A DNA stretch of 48,835 nucleotides from Oscillospiraceae bacterium. GTDB lineage: Bacteria; Bacillota_A; Clostridia; Oscillospirales; Oscillospiraceae. The notes beneath the pieces are model-generated. The model worked only from the letters and a program-made list of their open reading frames with translations, did not search any database and was not told the origin of the DNA. Positions 7,765 through 16,617 of the stretch are shown one piece after another. Positions within the stretch are counted from its first letter, which is position 1. Each line of letters begins with the position of its first letter. The stretch covers positions 1-48,835 of the forward strand of contig JAETOP010000014.1 in the NCBI GenBank assembly GCA_021771675.1, given 5' to 3'. Position numbers and translations under genes: made by a program.

Positions 7765-8919
7765 TTAGACGGGTGCGGCTTCTTTTTCTCCCTGGAAGTG
7801 AATGCTCACACCGTTGACCTCCACATTCTCATCGGCATTGATTAGAATGTACTTTACGCCACCGATCACCCGGGTCTCCACCAGGTCGGCACGGGTGGGG
7901 TCCACCTTGATGGCAATGTCCGCCGTTGTGATCTCGAAGTGCTTGCTGTCGATGATGTTCTTGGGATGAAGCTCCGCTTCAAAGCCGAAGGCCTCATCAT
8001 ACTGGACGCTGAAGGTGGAAACACCGGTCTCAGACACGCCGCAGGAGGTCAGCACATCTTTGAGCACCTCTTTGTCAATCAACAGGGGGTCGGGTACCTT
8101 GCTCTCCTTGTGAAGCTCCATCCGCTCCCGGAGCTGCTCATGGACGGTCTGCACCACATCCAGGCTGCACTCCTCCCCCAGGGCAGTGGTGAGCAGGGCC
8201 TCAAAACACTTTTTCTGCTCTGCCGCAGGCTTGGGAACGGGGGTATTGAATACCGCCTCAATGAGAGCGTCCTGGTTTTCCTTGGTGTTGTGGGTATAGT
8301 AGAGGGCGTTGTAGATATTGGTGGAGCGGTTGTCGAAGGCCGGGAACAGGAACCCAACCTCCGGAGCGGACACCGGCTGATTCATGGCCCCGTCATGGAA
8401 GGTCTTCTCCTCCGGCACATAATGCAGGTTGGGCTTGGTCTGCTTTACCGGGCAGACGGCGCAGACAAGGTAGGTAAAGGTCTCATCGGCGGAATCATTT
8501 TGCAGAGTATCGTCCTTGCTTTTGAAGGGCACGTCATAGGAATCACAGCCCAACAGAATCAAGTAATTCCCCTCCAGCACCAGGGTGTCAATAATCTTTT
8601 TATAGAGATTCATCCGAAGCTCCTCTTCCTGGAGTTTGGATTCCCGAAGCTTCATCAACAGCTCATGCTCCGGGCTCCCGGCCACCTGGCTGGTTTTGAA
8701 GGTTAAATCGATCAAATTCTTACCCAGGGAGCCGGACAAAGCCTTTCGGAGGATAGCAAAATACTTGTCCGCTTCATTCTCGGACATAATGCCGGTACTT
8801 GCCCGATATTCGGCGATAATTTCCTTATTATCGTTGACAAAGCAGCCATAAATGGCGGTCATGTTACTGCGATCACGGCGCAGATGGCGGCGGATTTCGC
8901 CGATTTCCTTTTCATTCAT
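7765..8919 (-). CDS. DUF4317 domain-containing protein
   Basis: A 384-residue cytoplasmic protein without membrane segments or signal peptide. It starts MNEKEIGEIRRHLRRDRSNM and contains the segment IYGCFVNDNKEII that marks DUF4317 proteins, which are near-universal in gut Clostridia and of unknown function. The middle contains LVCAVCPVKQTKP, and the C-terminal third looks like a small mixed alpha/beta domain with a series of short beta strands. The start at 8919 is preferred because AGAGG lies about 9 bases upstream; a second ATG lies 6 codons earlier. It has its own promoter (8955-8984). No function is claimed. Confidence 0.88.
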   Translation of the reverse strand: MNEKEIGEIRRHLRRDRSNMTAIYGCFVNDNKEIIAEYRASTGIMSENEADKYFAILRKALSGSLGKNLIDLTFKTSQVAGSPEHELLMKLRESKLQEEELRMNLYKKIIDTLVLEGNYLILLGCDSYDVPFKSKDDTLQNDSADETFTYLVCAVCPVKQTKPNLHYVPEEKTFHDGAMNQPVSAPEVGFLFPAFDNRSTNIYNALYYTHNTKENQDALIEAVFNTPVPKPAAEQKKCFEALLTTALGEECSLDVVQTVHEQLRERMELHKESKVPDPLLIDKEVLKDVLTSCGVSETGVSTFSVQYDEAFGFEAELHPKNIIDSKHFEITTADIAIKVDPTRADLVETRVIGGVKYILINADENVEVNGVSIHFQGEKEAAPV

Positions 8920-8954
8920 TGTACAAAACCTCTTCATATCAAAAATGTGGATTG

Positions 8955-8984
8955 ATTATAGCACACCCAGCCCCGAAATGCCAG
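8955..8984 (-). promoter_or_regulatory. Promoter of the DUF4317 gene
   Basis: CTGGCA (8984-8979), an 18-base spacer and TATAAT (8960-8955) preceded by TGC, giving an extended -10 element. Confidence 0.65.
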
Positions 8985-8985
8985 A

Positions 8986-9014
8986 AGAAAATCAGCCCCG
9001 ATGAAAGGGCTGAT
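8986..9014 (-). terminator. Terminator of the recA-pgsA operon
   Basis: Just after pgsA on the minus strand, ATCAGCCC and GGGCTGAT form a stem followed by TTTTCTTC. No other terminator is seen from 17925 down to this point. Confidence 0.82.
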
Positions 9015-9018
9015 TATC

Positions 9019-9549
9019 TTATTCCCACAGGCAGCTCCAGTTCTGGATGAAATATTCTATCCCCGACCAGACCGTGGTGAGGATAATCACAGCGGAGACA
9101 AGCCAAATCAGAAAAGCATTCTGGGGAAAAGCCAGCAGGAGGCACAGCCCCACCATGGTGCTGGCGGTTTTCACTTTGCCGCCCCATCCGGCTGCAATCA
9201 CAGTGCCCTTGCCTGCAGCCACCATCCGCAATCCGCTGACCGCGAACTCTCTGGTAAGCACCACCATCAGCGCCCAGGCGGGGAACTGCCCCCACTCACA
9301 GAACATAGCCATTACCGCAATGGTAAGAAGCTTGTCTGCCAGGGGATCCAGGAATTTGCCGAAATCACTCACCTGGTTGCATTTCCTGGCTATCTGTCCG
9401 TCGACGTAATCTGTAATGCTGGCCGTAATGAACAGAAGGAGAGAAATCCGCATCCACAGGCCTGAAACACCTCTGCTCAGGTACATGGTTATCATCAGCG
9501 CAGGAATTAAAAACACCCGAACCAGGGTTATTTTACTGGCAGTTGTCAT
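9019..9549 (-). CDS. pgsA: CDP-diacylglycerol--glycerol-3-phosphate 3-phosphatidyltransferase
   Basis: A 176-residue integral membrane enzyme that makes phosphatidylglycerophosphate, the first committed step to phosphatidylglycerol. The CDP-alcohol phosphotransferase signature D-G-x2-A-R-x8-G-x3-D-x3-D is present from residue 49 (DGQIARK, then SDFGKFLDPLADK). Several hydrophobic helices surround it, including LLLFITASITDYV before the motif and WLVSAVIILTTVWSG near the end. The start overlaps the rimO stop by four bases (ATGA), so translation is coupled. It is the last gene of the operon. The pairing rimO-pgsA is common in Clostridia. Confidence 0.93.
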   Translation of the reverse strand: MTTASKITLVRVFLIPALMITMYLSRGVSGLWMRISLLLFITASITDYVDGQIARKCNQVSDFGKFLDPLADKLLTIAVMAMFCEWGQFPAWALMVVLTREFAVSGLRMVAAGKGTVIAAGWGGKVKTASTMVGLCLLLAFPQNAFLIWLVSAVIILTTVWSGIEYFIQNWSCLWE

Positions 9550-10883
9550 TGAGAATCCTCCCCGACCAAATAGCCCGTCAAATCTCCGTCCTGAGTTCCG
9601 TCAAGGCGAACCTGTACAAAGTCCCCTTCTTGCAGCGGCTCCTGGCAGGCAATCCAGACCCGTCCGTCAATTTCCGGGGAGTCAGCGTAGGTGCGGCCAT
9701 AGAACTGCTCAAATTCCTCATCAAAGCCATCCACCAGGACCTCCAGCGTCTTTCCAATCATGGAGGCATTGTAATCATCCATGATTTCCGATTGCAGCAT
9801 CTCCACCCTTTGGGCCCGCTCCATGGCAATGTCCGAGTCCACATGCTCCATCCGGGCGGCTGTGGTTCCCTCCTCCGGAGAGAAGGGAAAGGCTCCTGCC
9901 CGTTCCAGCCGAAGCTCACTCAGGAAGTCCAGCAGCTCCTGAAATTCCGTCTCTCCCTCACCGGGCAGTCCGGTAATCAGGCTGGTGCGAATCACCAGAC
10001 CGGGAATGCCGCTGCGGAGCCTCCGGATCAGCCCCCGCAGAAATGCGCCGTCACCCCGGCGGTTCATCAGCTTCAAAATACCGTCGTTGCAGTGCTGGAT
10101 GGGAATATCCAGATACTTCACAATTTTGGGCTCCTCAGCCATGACCTGGATGAATTCGTCATCAATTTCATCCGGGTAAACATAGTGCACACGAATCCAA
10201 TGGATTCCGTCAATCCTGGCAAGCTCACGAAGCAGCTGCGGCAGCAGCCGCTTGTGGCCGGGTAAATCGGTGCCGTAGCGGCTGGTATCCTGGGCAACCA
10301 CAATCAGCTCCTTCACACCGGTGCTGGCCAGCATTCTGGCTTCATAGAGCACATCATCCATCTGCCTGCTGCGGTATTTGCCCCGAAGGGATGGAATGAC
10401 GCAGTAGGAGCAGTGGTTGTCACAGCCCTCGGCAATTTTTATGTAGGCATAGTGGGCAGGGGTGGTAAGAATCCGCCAGCTCTCCTCCTCCGGTGCGTCA
10501 ATGGAGTCAAATTGGGAAATCAGCTTTCCCTCCAACAGAGCTTCAATGGCGGGGACGATCTGGGGGAAGCTTCCCGTGCCCAAAATGCCATCCACCTCGG
10601 GCATTTCTTTCAGAATCTCCTCTTGATACCGCTGGGACAGGCAGCCGGTGACCAAAATCTTCCCGATCCGTCCCTCCGCCTTCATTGCACCGGCCATGAG
10701 AATATGGTCGATGGCCTCGGACTTCGCCGAATCGATGAACCCGCAGGTGTTGATGACCACCACATCACAGCCGTCCAGCTCCCCGGTGACAGTATGCCCC
10801 GCCTCTTGAACCCGGTACATCATCCGCTCACAGTCCACCTGATTCTTGGCACAGCCAAGAGAAATAAATCCAATTATCGCCAT
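9546..10883 (-). CDS. rimO: Ribosomal protein S12 methylthiotransferase RimO
   Basis: A 445-residue radical-SAM methylthiotransferase that modifies an aspartate of ribosomal protein S12. The N-terminal UPF0004 domain holds three cluster-binding cysteines (SLGCAKN, INTCGF, VTGCLSQ). The radical SAM motif is CDNHCSYC (CxxxCxxC) followed by IPSLRGKYRSR. A C-terminal TRAM-like domain (from about residue 380) ends in GYLVGEDSQ. The sequence fits RimO better than MiaB because of IPSLRGKYRSR and the C-terminal SxEIDGRVW region. It abuts recX with no gap and overlaps pgsA by four bases. Confidence 0.95.
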   Translation of the reverse strand: MAIIGFISLGCAKNQVDCERMMYRVQEAGHTVTGELDGCDVVVINTCGFIDSAKSEAIDHILMAGAMKAEGRIGKILVTGCLSQRYQEEILKEMPEVDGILGTGSFPQIVPAIEALLEGKLISQFDSIDAPEEESWRILTTPAHYAYIKIAEGCDNHCSYCVIPSLRGKYRSRQMDDVLYEARMLASTGVKELIVVAQDTSRYGTDLPGHKRLLPQLLRELARIDGIHWIRVHYVYPDEIDDEFIQVMAEEPKIVKYLDIPIQHCNDGILKLMNRRGDGAFLRGLIRRLRSGIPGLVIRTSLITGLPGEGETEFQELLDFLSELRLERAGAFPFSPEEGTTAARMEHVDSDIAMERAQRVEMLQSEIMDDYNASMIGKTLEVLVDGFDEEFEQFYGRTYADSPEIDGRVWIACQEPLQEGDFVQVRLDGTQDGDLTGYLVGEDSQ

Positions 10884-11513
10884 TTACTCATCCTCCGGAA
10901 AATCATCGGTATCAAACGAGAGTTTGCTCAGCGCTTCCCGGATTGCCCGGTAGCTGTGTCCCCGCCGAATCAGCGCATCCACAGCCCGCTTCACTGCCCG
11001 CTGATCCGATGGGTCGGTTATTTTTGATTTGAGAAAAGAGATCATCTTTTCCCTCTGATCCGGGTAATCCGCCAAGGCGGACTCCCAAAGCTCCCTTGGA
11101 ATGCGCTTTTCATAGAGCACCTGTTTGGCCTTCGCCGGGCCGTAGCCCTTGGAAATGCAGGAATGAACGATCTGCTCAGCGGTCTTATTGTCATCCAGCA
11201 GATTTAATTCCACCAGCCAGCTTATTGCCTGCTTGGCATCAGATGCCTTTTCCCCCTTTTGAATCAGACGGCTCTCCAGTTCCTTTTTGGAGACATTGGA
11301 GGCGGACACGATCCGCACCGCCCGCATCTTGGCGGACAGCTTCTCTCCGGCCGCGGTCAGCTTCTCAAACTGCTCCGGGGAAAACTCCATGCCGGGATAT
11401 AATCCAAAATCCTCCACCGTCTGTCTGTAGAGCCGGAGGGTTCTCCCATCGTCGAACTGAACGAAATACCGCCCCGCCCGATCCGGCGTGGTTTTCAGGA
11501 GCTCAATCCTCAT
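10884..11513 (-). CDS. recX: Regulatory protein RecX
   Basis: A 209-residue all-helical protein that binds RecA filaments and limits their activity. It has tandem three-helix repeats with family hallmarks such as [19 protein letters not shown] and [12 protein letters not shown] followed by GPAKAKQVL. The start MRIELLK lies inside the recA 3' end (11-base overlap), the classical recA-recX arrangement in which RecX is made in smaller amounts. The first 60 residues form a beta-rich N-terminal extension ([17 protein letters not shown]) often found in Firmicutes RecX. Its C-terminus abuts rimO. Confidence 0.92.
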   Translation of the reverse strand: MRIELLKTTPDRAGRYFVQFDDGRTLRLYRQTVEDFGLYPGMEFSPEQFEKLTAAGEKLSAKMRAVRIVSASNVSKKELESRLIQKGEKASDAKQAISWLVELNLLDDNKTAEQIVHSCISKGYGPAKAKQVLYEKRIPRELWESALADYPDQREKMISFLKSKITDPSDQRAVKRAVDALIRRGHSYRAIREALSKLSFDTDDFPEDE

Positions 11514-12609
11514 CGTTAAAATCGTCAGCGCTTACAGCGATGGGACGCTCTGCCGCTTTGGCAGGGGCCTTGGGCGTCCCGCCGGAAATCTTCCACAGAT
11601 TCTCCCGAACCTGGGCCTCCACCCGGTCGGCGATCTCGGGATTCGCCTGTAAATAGGCCTTTACACTGTCCTTGCCCTGGCCAATTCGTTCATCACCCAT
11701 GCTGAACCAGCTTCCGCTCTTCTGGACAATGTCCATCTGGACAGCCAAATCCACCAGTTCACCCCATTTGGAGATGCCCTGGCCATACATGATGTCGAAG
11801 AACGCCTCTCGGAAGGGGGGCGCCACTTTGTTTTTGACCACCTTAACCCGAGTCTTATTTCCCACCACGCTGCCGTCCTCCTTGATGGCCTCCACACGGC
11901 GCACATCCAAACGGACGGAAGCGTAGAATTTCAGGGCATTGCCGCCGGTGGTGGTTTCGGGATTGCCATACATCACGCCAATCTTCATGCGCAACTGGTT
12001 GATGAAGATGACAACACAGTTGGTTTTGGAAATGGTGCCTGCCAGCTTTCGCAGAGCCTGGGACATGAGCCGGGCCTGTAAGCCCACGAAGGTATCGCCC
12101 ATCTCCCCTTCAATTTCCTGCTTGGGCACCAGAGCGGCCACGGAGTCCACAACCACCGCATCCACTGCACCGGAGCGAACCAGTGCATCGGTAATTTCCA
12201 GAGCCTGCTCGCCGGTATCCGGCTGGGAAACCAGCAAATTGTCGGTATCCACCCCCAGAGCGGCGGCATAGACCGGGTCAAGAGCGTGCTCGGCATCCAC
12301 GAAGGCAACTTCACCGCCCCGCTTCTGGGCCTCGGCCAGAATGTGCAGGGCCAGAGTGGTCTTACCGGAGGATTCCGGGCCGTAAATCTCAATGATTCTT
12401 CCCTTGGGAACACCGCCGATGCCCAAGGCGGCATCCAATGCCAGGGAGCCGGTGGGAATGGCCTCCACATTCATCTCAGGGCGGTCACCCAGGCGCATGA
12501 CTGTGCCCTTGCCAAAGCTCTTATCGATCTGGGCCAAGGCAGTCTGAAGGGCTTTTTTCTTGTCCGATGCGGGGGTTGGTGTTTCATATACGGTCTTCTT
12601 CGTAGCCAT
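11503..12609 (-). CDS. recA: Recombinase RecA
   Basis: A 368-residue RecA, the strand-exchange and SOS co-protease protein. It contains Walker [10 protein letters not shown], the catalytic loop [10 protein letters not shown], Walker [12 protein letters not shown], and the L2-region [13 protein letters not shown]. The start at 12609 (MATKK) is chosen because AAAGGA lies 8 bases upstream; an ATG two codons earlier overlaps the prmC stop but sits too close to the SD. It lies in the middle of a nine-gene operon rather than behind its own SOS-controlled promoter, and no LexA-type box was seen directly upstream. The C-terminal tail is acidic (DDFNDED). Confidence 0.97.
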   Translation of the reverse strand: MATKKTVYETPTPASDKKKALQTALAQIDKSFGKGTVMRLGDRPEMNVEAIPTGSLALDAALGIGGVPKGRIIEIYGPESSGKTTLALHILAEAQKRGGEVAFVDAEHALDPVYAAALGVDTDNLLVSQPDTGEQALEITDALVRSGAVDAVVVDSVAALVPKQEIEGEMGDTFVGLQARLMSQALRKLAGTISKTNCVVIFINQLRMKIGVMYGNPETTTGGNALKFYASVRLDVRRVEAIKEDGSVVGNKTRVKVVKNKVAPPFREAFFDIMYGQGISKWGELVDLAVQMDIVQKSGSWFSMGDERIGQGKDSVKAYLQANPEIADRVEAQVRENLWKISGGTPKAPAKAAERPIAVSADDFNDED

Positions 12610-12611
12610 AA

Positions 12612-13487
12612 TCATATTCCTTTCCCGCTGTACCATGCCAGCACAGCTCGTTCTCTGTCATGATAGTCCCGCTTCCGCTCTACAATGGTGAAATCCTTTT
12701 TTTCCAGAAGACTGCACACCGCGTCACCCATGTTCAGCCCAAATTCAAAGCAGAGATAACCGCCGGGCTTCAGAACCCGGGTATAGTGCTCCAAAATCAA
12801 GCGATAGAAATCCAGGCCGTCTTCTCCGCCAAACAGAGCGAGATGGGGTTCAAAAGCGCTGACGCTTTTGGGAAGCTGCTCCATTTCCGCTCCCGTGACA
12901 TAGGGGGGATTGGAAACAATCATGTCGAATTTCCCCAGAAATCCCGGAGGATCCTGCCGGGCGTCCACCTGGAAGGTGCTCACTCTGCCTCCCAGCTTGT
13001 TTCTGGCAATGTTTTTCTTCGCCACCGCCAGGGCTTCCTTGGAAATATCCGCCAGGGTGACCCTGGCATCCTTCACCCGGCTGGCAATGGCCAGGCCGAT
13101 GCAGCCGGAGCCACAGCACAGATCCAAAATTCTGGGATCCTTGTCCAGGAAGAGTCCCTTGTTGATGGCAAGCTCCGTAACCGCACAGGTATCATCCCGG
13201 GGAATCAACACATCAGGGCTGACAAACAGAGGCAATCCGTAGAACTCCCACTCCCCCAATACATAGGCCAGGGGCTCTTCATTCAGCAGCCGTTTTACGC
13301 CGCTATATACTCTGGAAACCAGCTCCTGCTCCGCCTGCCGGTCAATCTCCCCCAGCAGCTGTTCCGGGGTTCTCCCGGAAAAGGTACAGATCAAATCTCT
13401 GGCAATCAGTCCGGCGGACTGCTGGGTTTCCATCTGAGACAGGGCATTTCGGGAAGCCAAATACAAATCCCGATTGGTCATTACCAC
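12612..13487 (-). CDS. prmC: Release factor glutamine methyltransferase PrmC
   Basis: A 291-residue SAM-dependent enzyme that methylates the glutamine of the GGQ motif in peptide chain release factors. It has an N-terminal helical HemK domain (about 1-80), then the Rossmann domain with motif [14 protein letters not shown] and the catalytic NPPY in [10 protein letters not shown]. Start choice is open: GTG at 13487 has GGGAG at 6 bases, while ATG at 13481 overlaps the stop of the DUF1385 gene (TAATG). Both give the same protein apart from two residues. The recA SD lies in its last codons. The DUF1385-prmC pairing is widespread in Firmicutes. Confidence 0.93.
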   Translation of the reverse strand: MVMTNRDLYLASRNALSQMETQQSAGLIARDLICTFSGRTPEQLLGEIDRQAEQELVSRVYSGVKRLLNEEPLAYVLGEWEFYGLPLFVSPDVLIPRDDTCAVTELAINKGLFLDKDPRILDLCCGSGCIGLAIASRVKDARVTLADISKEALAVAKKNIARNKLGGRVSTFQVDARQDPPGFLGKFDMIVSNPPYVTGAEMEQLPKSVSAFEPHLALFGGEDGLDFYRLILEHYTRVLKPGGYLCFEFGLNMGDAVCSLLEKKDFTIVERKRDYHDRERAVLAWYSGKGI

Positions 13488-14482
13488 AGGTCACTCCCTT
13501 CCTTTTCAGGAAGGACAGCGGTCACGGCGGCAATACCCACTTCGATCATGCTGTCGTCCGGCTCATTGGTGGTAAAATACTGCATCCACATGCCCGGGGC
13601 GGTGATGATCCGGGTAAACCAATTGTCATGTCTGCCTGCCCAGCGGTTGATCTCATAGGTGATGCCAACCACCACCGGCAACAGCAGCAGCTTAAAGGCG
13701 ATCATAATCACCCGATACAGCCCGCTCCCCCGGATAGCAGCCAGGGACGGAATCAGCGCCAGCAGCGCAGAGGAGGCAATGGAGAAAATCAAAATGGAAA
13801 TCACCATCACCACCAGCAAAAAGCTCGTGCCGCACCGGGGGTGCAGCCGGGTCTGGGCCCGGACATTTTCCACCGTCAGCGGAAGTGCCGCCTCGTAGCA
13901 GCGGATGGTTTTGTGCTCCGCTCCATGGTAGGCAAAAACCCGCTTCATCTCTTTCATTCTGGAAATCAGGATCATATAGGCCAGGAAAATTCCCATGCGG
14001 ATAACACCCTCCACCAGGTTCAGCAGCAGTGTGCTCTGAATCACACCGTCCAGAAAGCCGGAAATCACCATGGGCAGCAGGAAGAAGAGAAACACAGACA
14101 GTCCCACCCCAAGAACCATGGCAATACCCACAACCACCTTTTGAAAGGTTTCGCTGCCCAAGGCCTTTTCCAGCCACAAATCCAGCTTGGAGGGCTCCTC
14201 CTGCATTTCCTCAGGAGCCAGATCCGCCGAGCGCATCAGCGCCTTGATACCCACCAGCTGAGAATCAAAGAAATTGAAGATTCCCCGGATAAAGGGCCAT
14301 CCCTTCACGGACTTCGCAGGAGTAATCTTTCTCGGATGCACCTCTGTCTGCAAGCCCTTTGAGGAACGAACCACAATGGCATCCTTTTCCGGGCCGCGCA
14401 TCATAATTCCCTCGATCAGCGCCTGTCCGCCGATCATGGTTTTGAATTTCTCCTTTGCGGGAGATTGATTTGTTTTAGCCAT
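13481..14482 (-). CDS. DUF1385 membrane protein
   Basis: A 333-residue membrane protein of the DUF1385 family (PF07136), often described as a predicted metal-dependent enzyme. It shows MIGGQALIEGIMMRGP near the N-terminus and YHGAEHKTIRCYE in the middle, both family signatures rich in possible metal ligands. There are about four hydrophobic helices: two around residues 120-190 and two around 245-300, including LLVVMVISILIFSIASSAL. The start at 14482 follows AAAGGATAATT. It is encoded between the sensor kinase and prmC, as in many Clostridia. The biochemical role is unknown. Confidence 0.88.
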   Translation of the reverse strand: MAKTNQSPAKEKFKTMIGGQALIEGIMMRGPEKDAIVVRSSKGLQTEVHPRKITPAKSVKGWPFIRGIFNFFDSQLVGIKALMRSADLAPEEMQEEPSKLDLWLEKALGSETFQKVVVGIAMVLGVGLSVFLFFLLPMVISGFLDGVIQSTLLLNLVEGVIRMGIFLAYMILISRMKEMKRVFAYHGAEHKTIRCYEAALPLTVENVRAQTRLHPRCGTSFLLVVMVISILIFSIASSALLALIPSLAAIRGSGLYRVIMIAFKLLLLPVVVGITYEINRWAGRHDNWFTRIITAPGMWMQYFTTNEPDDSMIEVGIAAVTAVLPEKEGSDLW

Positions 14483-14495
14483 AATTATCCTTTCT

Positions 14496-15914
14496 CTACT
14501 GGGTAACCGGAAGAGCAATGGTAACCAGTGTCCCTCCGCCCGGGGCATTTTCCAGGGTCAGCTTGCCGTTGTGAAGCTGCATAATTTCTTCGCACACCGC
14601 CAACCCAATGCCGGTGCCTCTGGCCTTGGAGCTGCCTTTATAAAATTTCTTTTTCACCAAGCCAAGCTCATCCTCCGGGATGCCAGGACCGTGGTCACGA
14701 ATCCGCACCATCACCTGATCGTTTTCGCAGCTGATGCTTGCCTCAATTCGCTTTCCATCCCTGCCATGCTTGGCGGCATTATCCAGCACATTCAGGAACA
14801 CCTGACGCAGCCGTTTGCCGTCACAGGGGATTTCCGGAATGTCAGAATCATTTTCAAGATACTCCAGTTCTATCCCATCCTGGGCCAGTCGGCTGCCGTA
14901 CATATACACCGTATCCTCAAACACACTGCGGATGTCCGTGGGCTCCACCGTCAGCGTCATTCTGCCGTCCTGCATTCTTGTAAAGTCCAGCAGCTCCATC
15001 ACCATCTCTGTCAGCCGCTTGGCTTCGCTGGAAATAATCTTCATGCCCTGGCGTGTGTCGTCATCCATGTCGTCCCCCGCCAGCAGCGTCTCGCTCCATC
15101 CGTTGATAACCGTAAGGGGGGTGCGCAGCTCATGGGAGAGCTGGGAGATAAATTCCGCCTGCATCTTCTCATTCTGACTGATTTTGCTGGAGAGCTCATT
15201 GATGGTATCCGCCAATTCCCGGATTTCGTCATCGTAGCGGGTTTGAATCTGGACGCCATAGCTTCCGTTGGCAATTCTCTTTGCCTTTTCGGTTATTTCC
15301 GCCACCGGAACCATAATGGAGCGGATAAAATAGCTTCCGCTAAGCAGCACTACCGCCAGAAAAACCAGCAGCGTCAGACATGCAACAGCCGCCACATAGA
15401 CGATCTGGCGATCAACAATATAGAGGGAGGTTACAAAGCGGAACACGCCAACCACCTCGCCGCTGCTGTAGATCAGCGGGCTGGAGATAGCCATAACATG
15501 CTCCTGGGTGATGGGATCCATCCCCACAAAGGATTCACAGCCCCGGGAAACCAGCGCCCTGCCAATCTCCGGCGTCTCCGGGGACTCATTGCCCCAGAAA
15601 CCGTAGGAGGTCGCCACCAATTCTCCGGTTTTGTCGATGAACTGGAGCTCGATCACATTCTTTGCCTCATAGCTCCTGGCGTAAGTGATGCAGGCCTGGT
15701 AGTAATCCGTATAGTCCTGATGGGAGCCGCCCGAAAAAAAGGACGTGGAGGACTGGGCCCGACGGGTTAAATCCGCCTGCATATTGGAATAGTAGTAGAC
15801 GGCATAGGATGCCGTAACTGCGGCAACGCAGACCAGTCCAAGGGCAAGAACCACGCCCACCGTATTGGCCATCCACCTTCTTCGCAGGCCTCGCTGTTTC
15901 TTCTTTCCTCTCAT
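14496..15914 (-). CDS. Membrane sensor histidine kinase
   Basis: A 472-residue kinase, partner of the response regulator encoded just upstream. It has TM1 at about 17-43, an extracellular sensor domain of about 130 residues, TM2 at about 173-197, a HAMP linker, then a HisKA domain with phosphorylated His near 261 in QLSHELRTPLT. The HATPase_c domain carries the N box NVLDNAAKHG and the G box DHGPGIPEDELG. The architecture resembles WalK/PhoR-type kinases but there is no PAS domain. The ATG at 15914 is preferred over TTG one codon earlier; the SD is weak, suggesting coupling to the regulator. The signal is unknown. Confidence 0.9.
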   Translation of the reverse strand: MRGKKKQRGLRRRWMANTVGVVLALGLVCVAAVTASYAVYYYSNMQADLTRRAQSSTSFFSGGSHQDYTDYYQACITYARSYEAKNVIELQFIDKTGELVATSYGFWGNESPETPEIGRALVSRGCESFVGMDPITQEHVMAISSPLIYSSGEVVGVFRFVTSLYIVDRQIVYVAAVACLTLLVFLAVVLLSGSYFIRSIMVPVAEITEKAKRIANGSYGVQIQTRYDDEIRELADTINELSSKISQNEKMQAEFISQLSHELRTPLTVINGWSETLLAGDDMDDDTRQGMKIISSEAKRLTEMVMELLDFTRMQDGRMTLTVEPTDIRSVFEDTVYMYGSRLAQDGIELEYLENDSDIPEIPCDGKRLRQVFLNVLDNAAKHGRDGKRIEASISCENDQVMVRIRDHGPGIPEDELGLVKKKFYKGSSKARGTGIGLAVCEEIMQLHNGKLTLENAPGGGTLVTIALPVTQ

Positions 15915-15920
15915 CAAATC

Positions 15921-16607
15921 TTAGGCGCCCCATTTATAGCCAAGGCCCCACACCGTGGTGATATAGGTAGGATTGGCGGTATCATCCTCAATTTTTATCC
16001 GCAGACGCCGGATATTCACGTCTACAATTTTCAGTTCACCCTCATAGTCCCGCCCCCACACGGCGGCAAGGATGTCCTCCCGGGAAAGGGCCCGGCCGGG
16101 ATTTTGCATAAATAGCTTCAAAATGGCATATTCCACCTGGGTCAGACGAATTCTGGCGCCGTTCTTTTCCAGGGTGTGATTCCGGGTATTCATCACGAAG
16201 GGGCCCTGGGTCAAAAACTCCGAGCTCACTGCGCTGTCACCGCCGATGCGGCGGAACAGGGCATCAATTCTGGCAGTCAGCTCCGCCGGAGAGAAGGGCT
16301 TTGTCACGTAGTCGTCCGCTCCGGTCATCAGGCCCGTAACCTTATCCATTTCCTGGGTTCTGGCAGTGAGCATAATGATGCCAATCTGCTTGCTGGTGGC
16401 ACGAATCCGGCGGCAGACCTCAAAGCCGTCCATATCCGGCAGCATAATGTCCAGAATGGCAACGCCAATGTCGGGATTTTCCGCCAGGCGATCCAGAGCC
16501 TCCTGGCCGGTACCGGCTTCAATGGCATCATAGCCGGCTCGCTTCAGGTTGATGACCACGAAACTTCGGATATTTACCTCATCTTCCAGTATCAATACTT
16601 TTTTCAT
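15921..16607 (-). CDS. OmpR/PhoB-family response regulator
   Basis: A 228-residue two-domain regulator. The receiver domain (1-120) has the acidic pocket E8-D9, phospho-acceptor D53 in AILDIMLPDMDG, T81 in IMLTAR and K103 in TKPFSP. The winged-helix DNA-binding domain (about 135-228) contains RLTQVEYAILKLFMQNPG and the C-terminal wing TVWGLGYKWG. The SD AAGAGGTGG lies just after the stop of the lipoprotein gene. It forms an operon with the lipoprotein upstream and the kinase downstream. Target genes cannot be told from the sequence. Confidence 0.94.
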   Translation of the reverse strand: MKKVLILEDEVNIRSFVVINLKRAGYDAIEAGTGQEALDRLAENPDIGVAILDIMLPDMDGFEVCRRIRATSKQIGIIMLTARTQEMDKVTGLMTGADDYVTKPFSPAELTARIDALFRRIGGDSAVSSEFLTQGPFVMNTRNHTLEKNGARIRLTQVEYAILKLFMQNPGRALSREDILAAVWGRDYEGELKIVDVNIRRLRIKIEDDTANPTYITTVWGLGYKWGA

Positions 16608-16617
16608 AATCCACCTC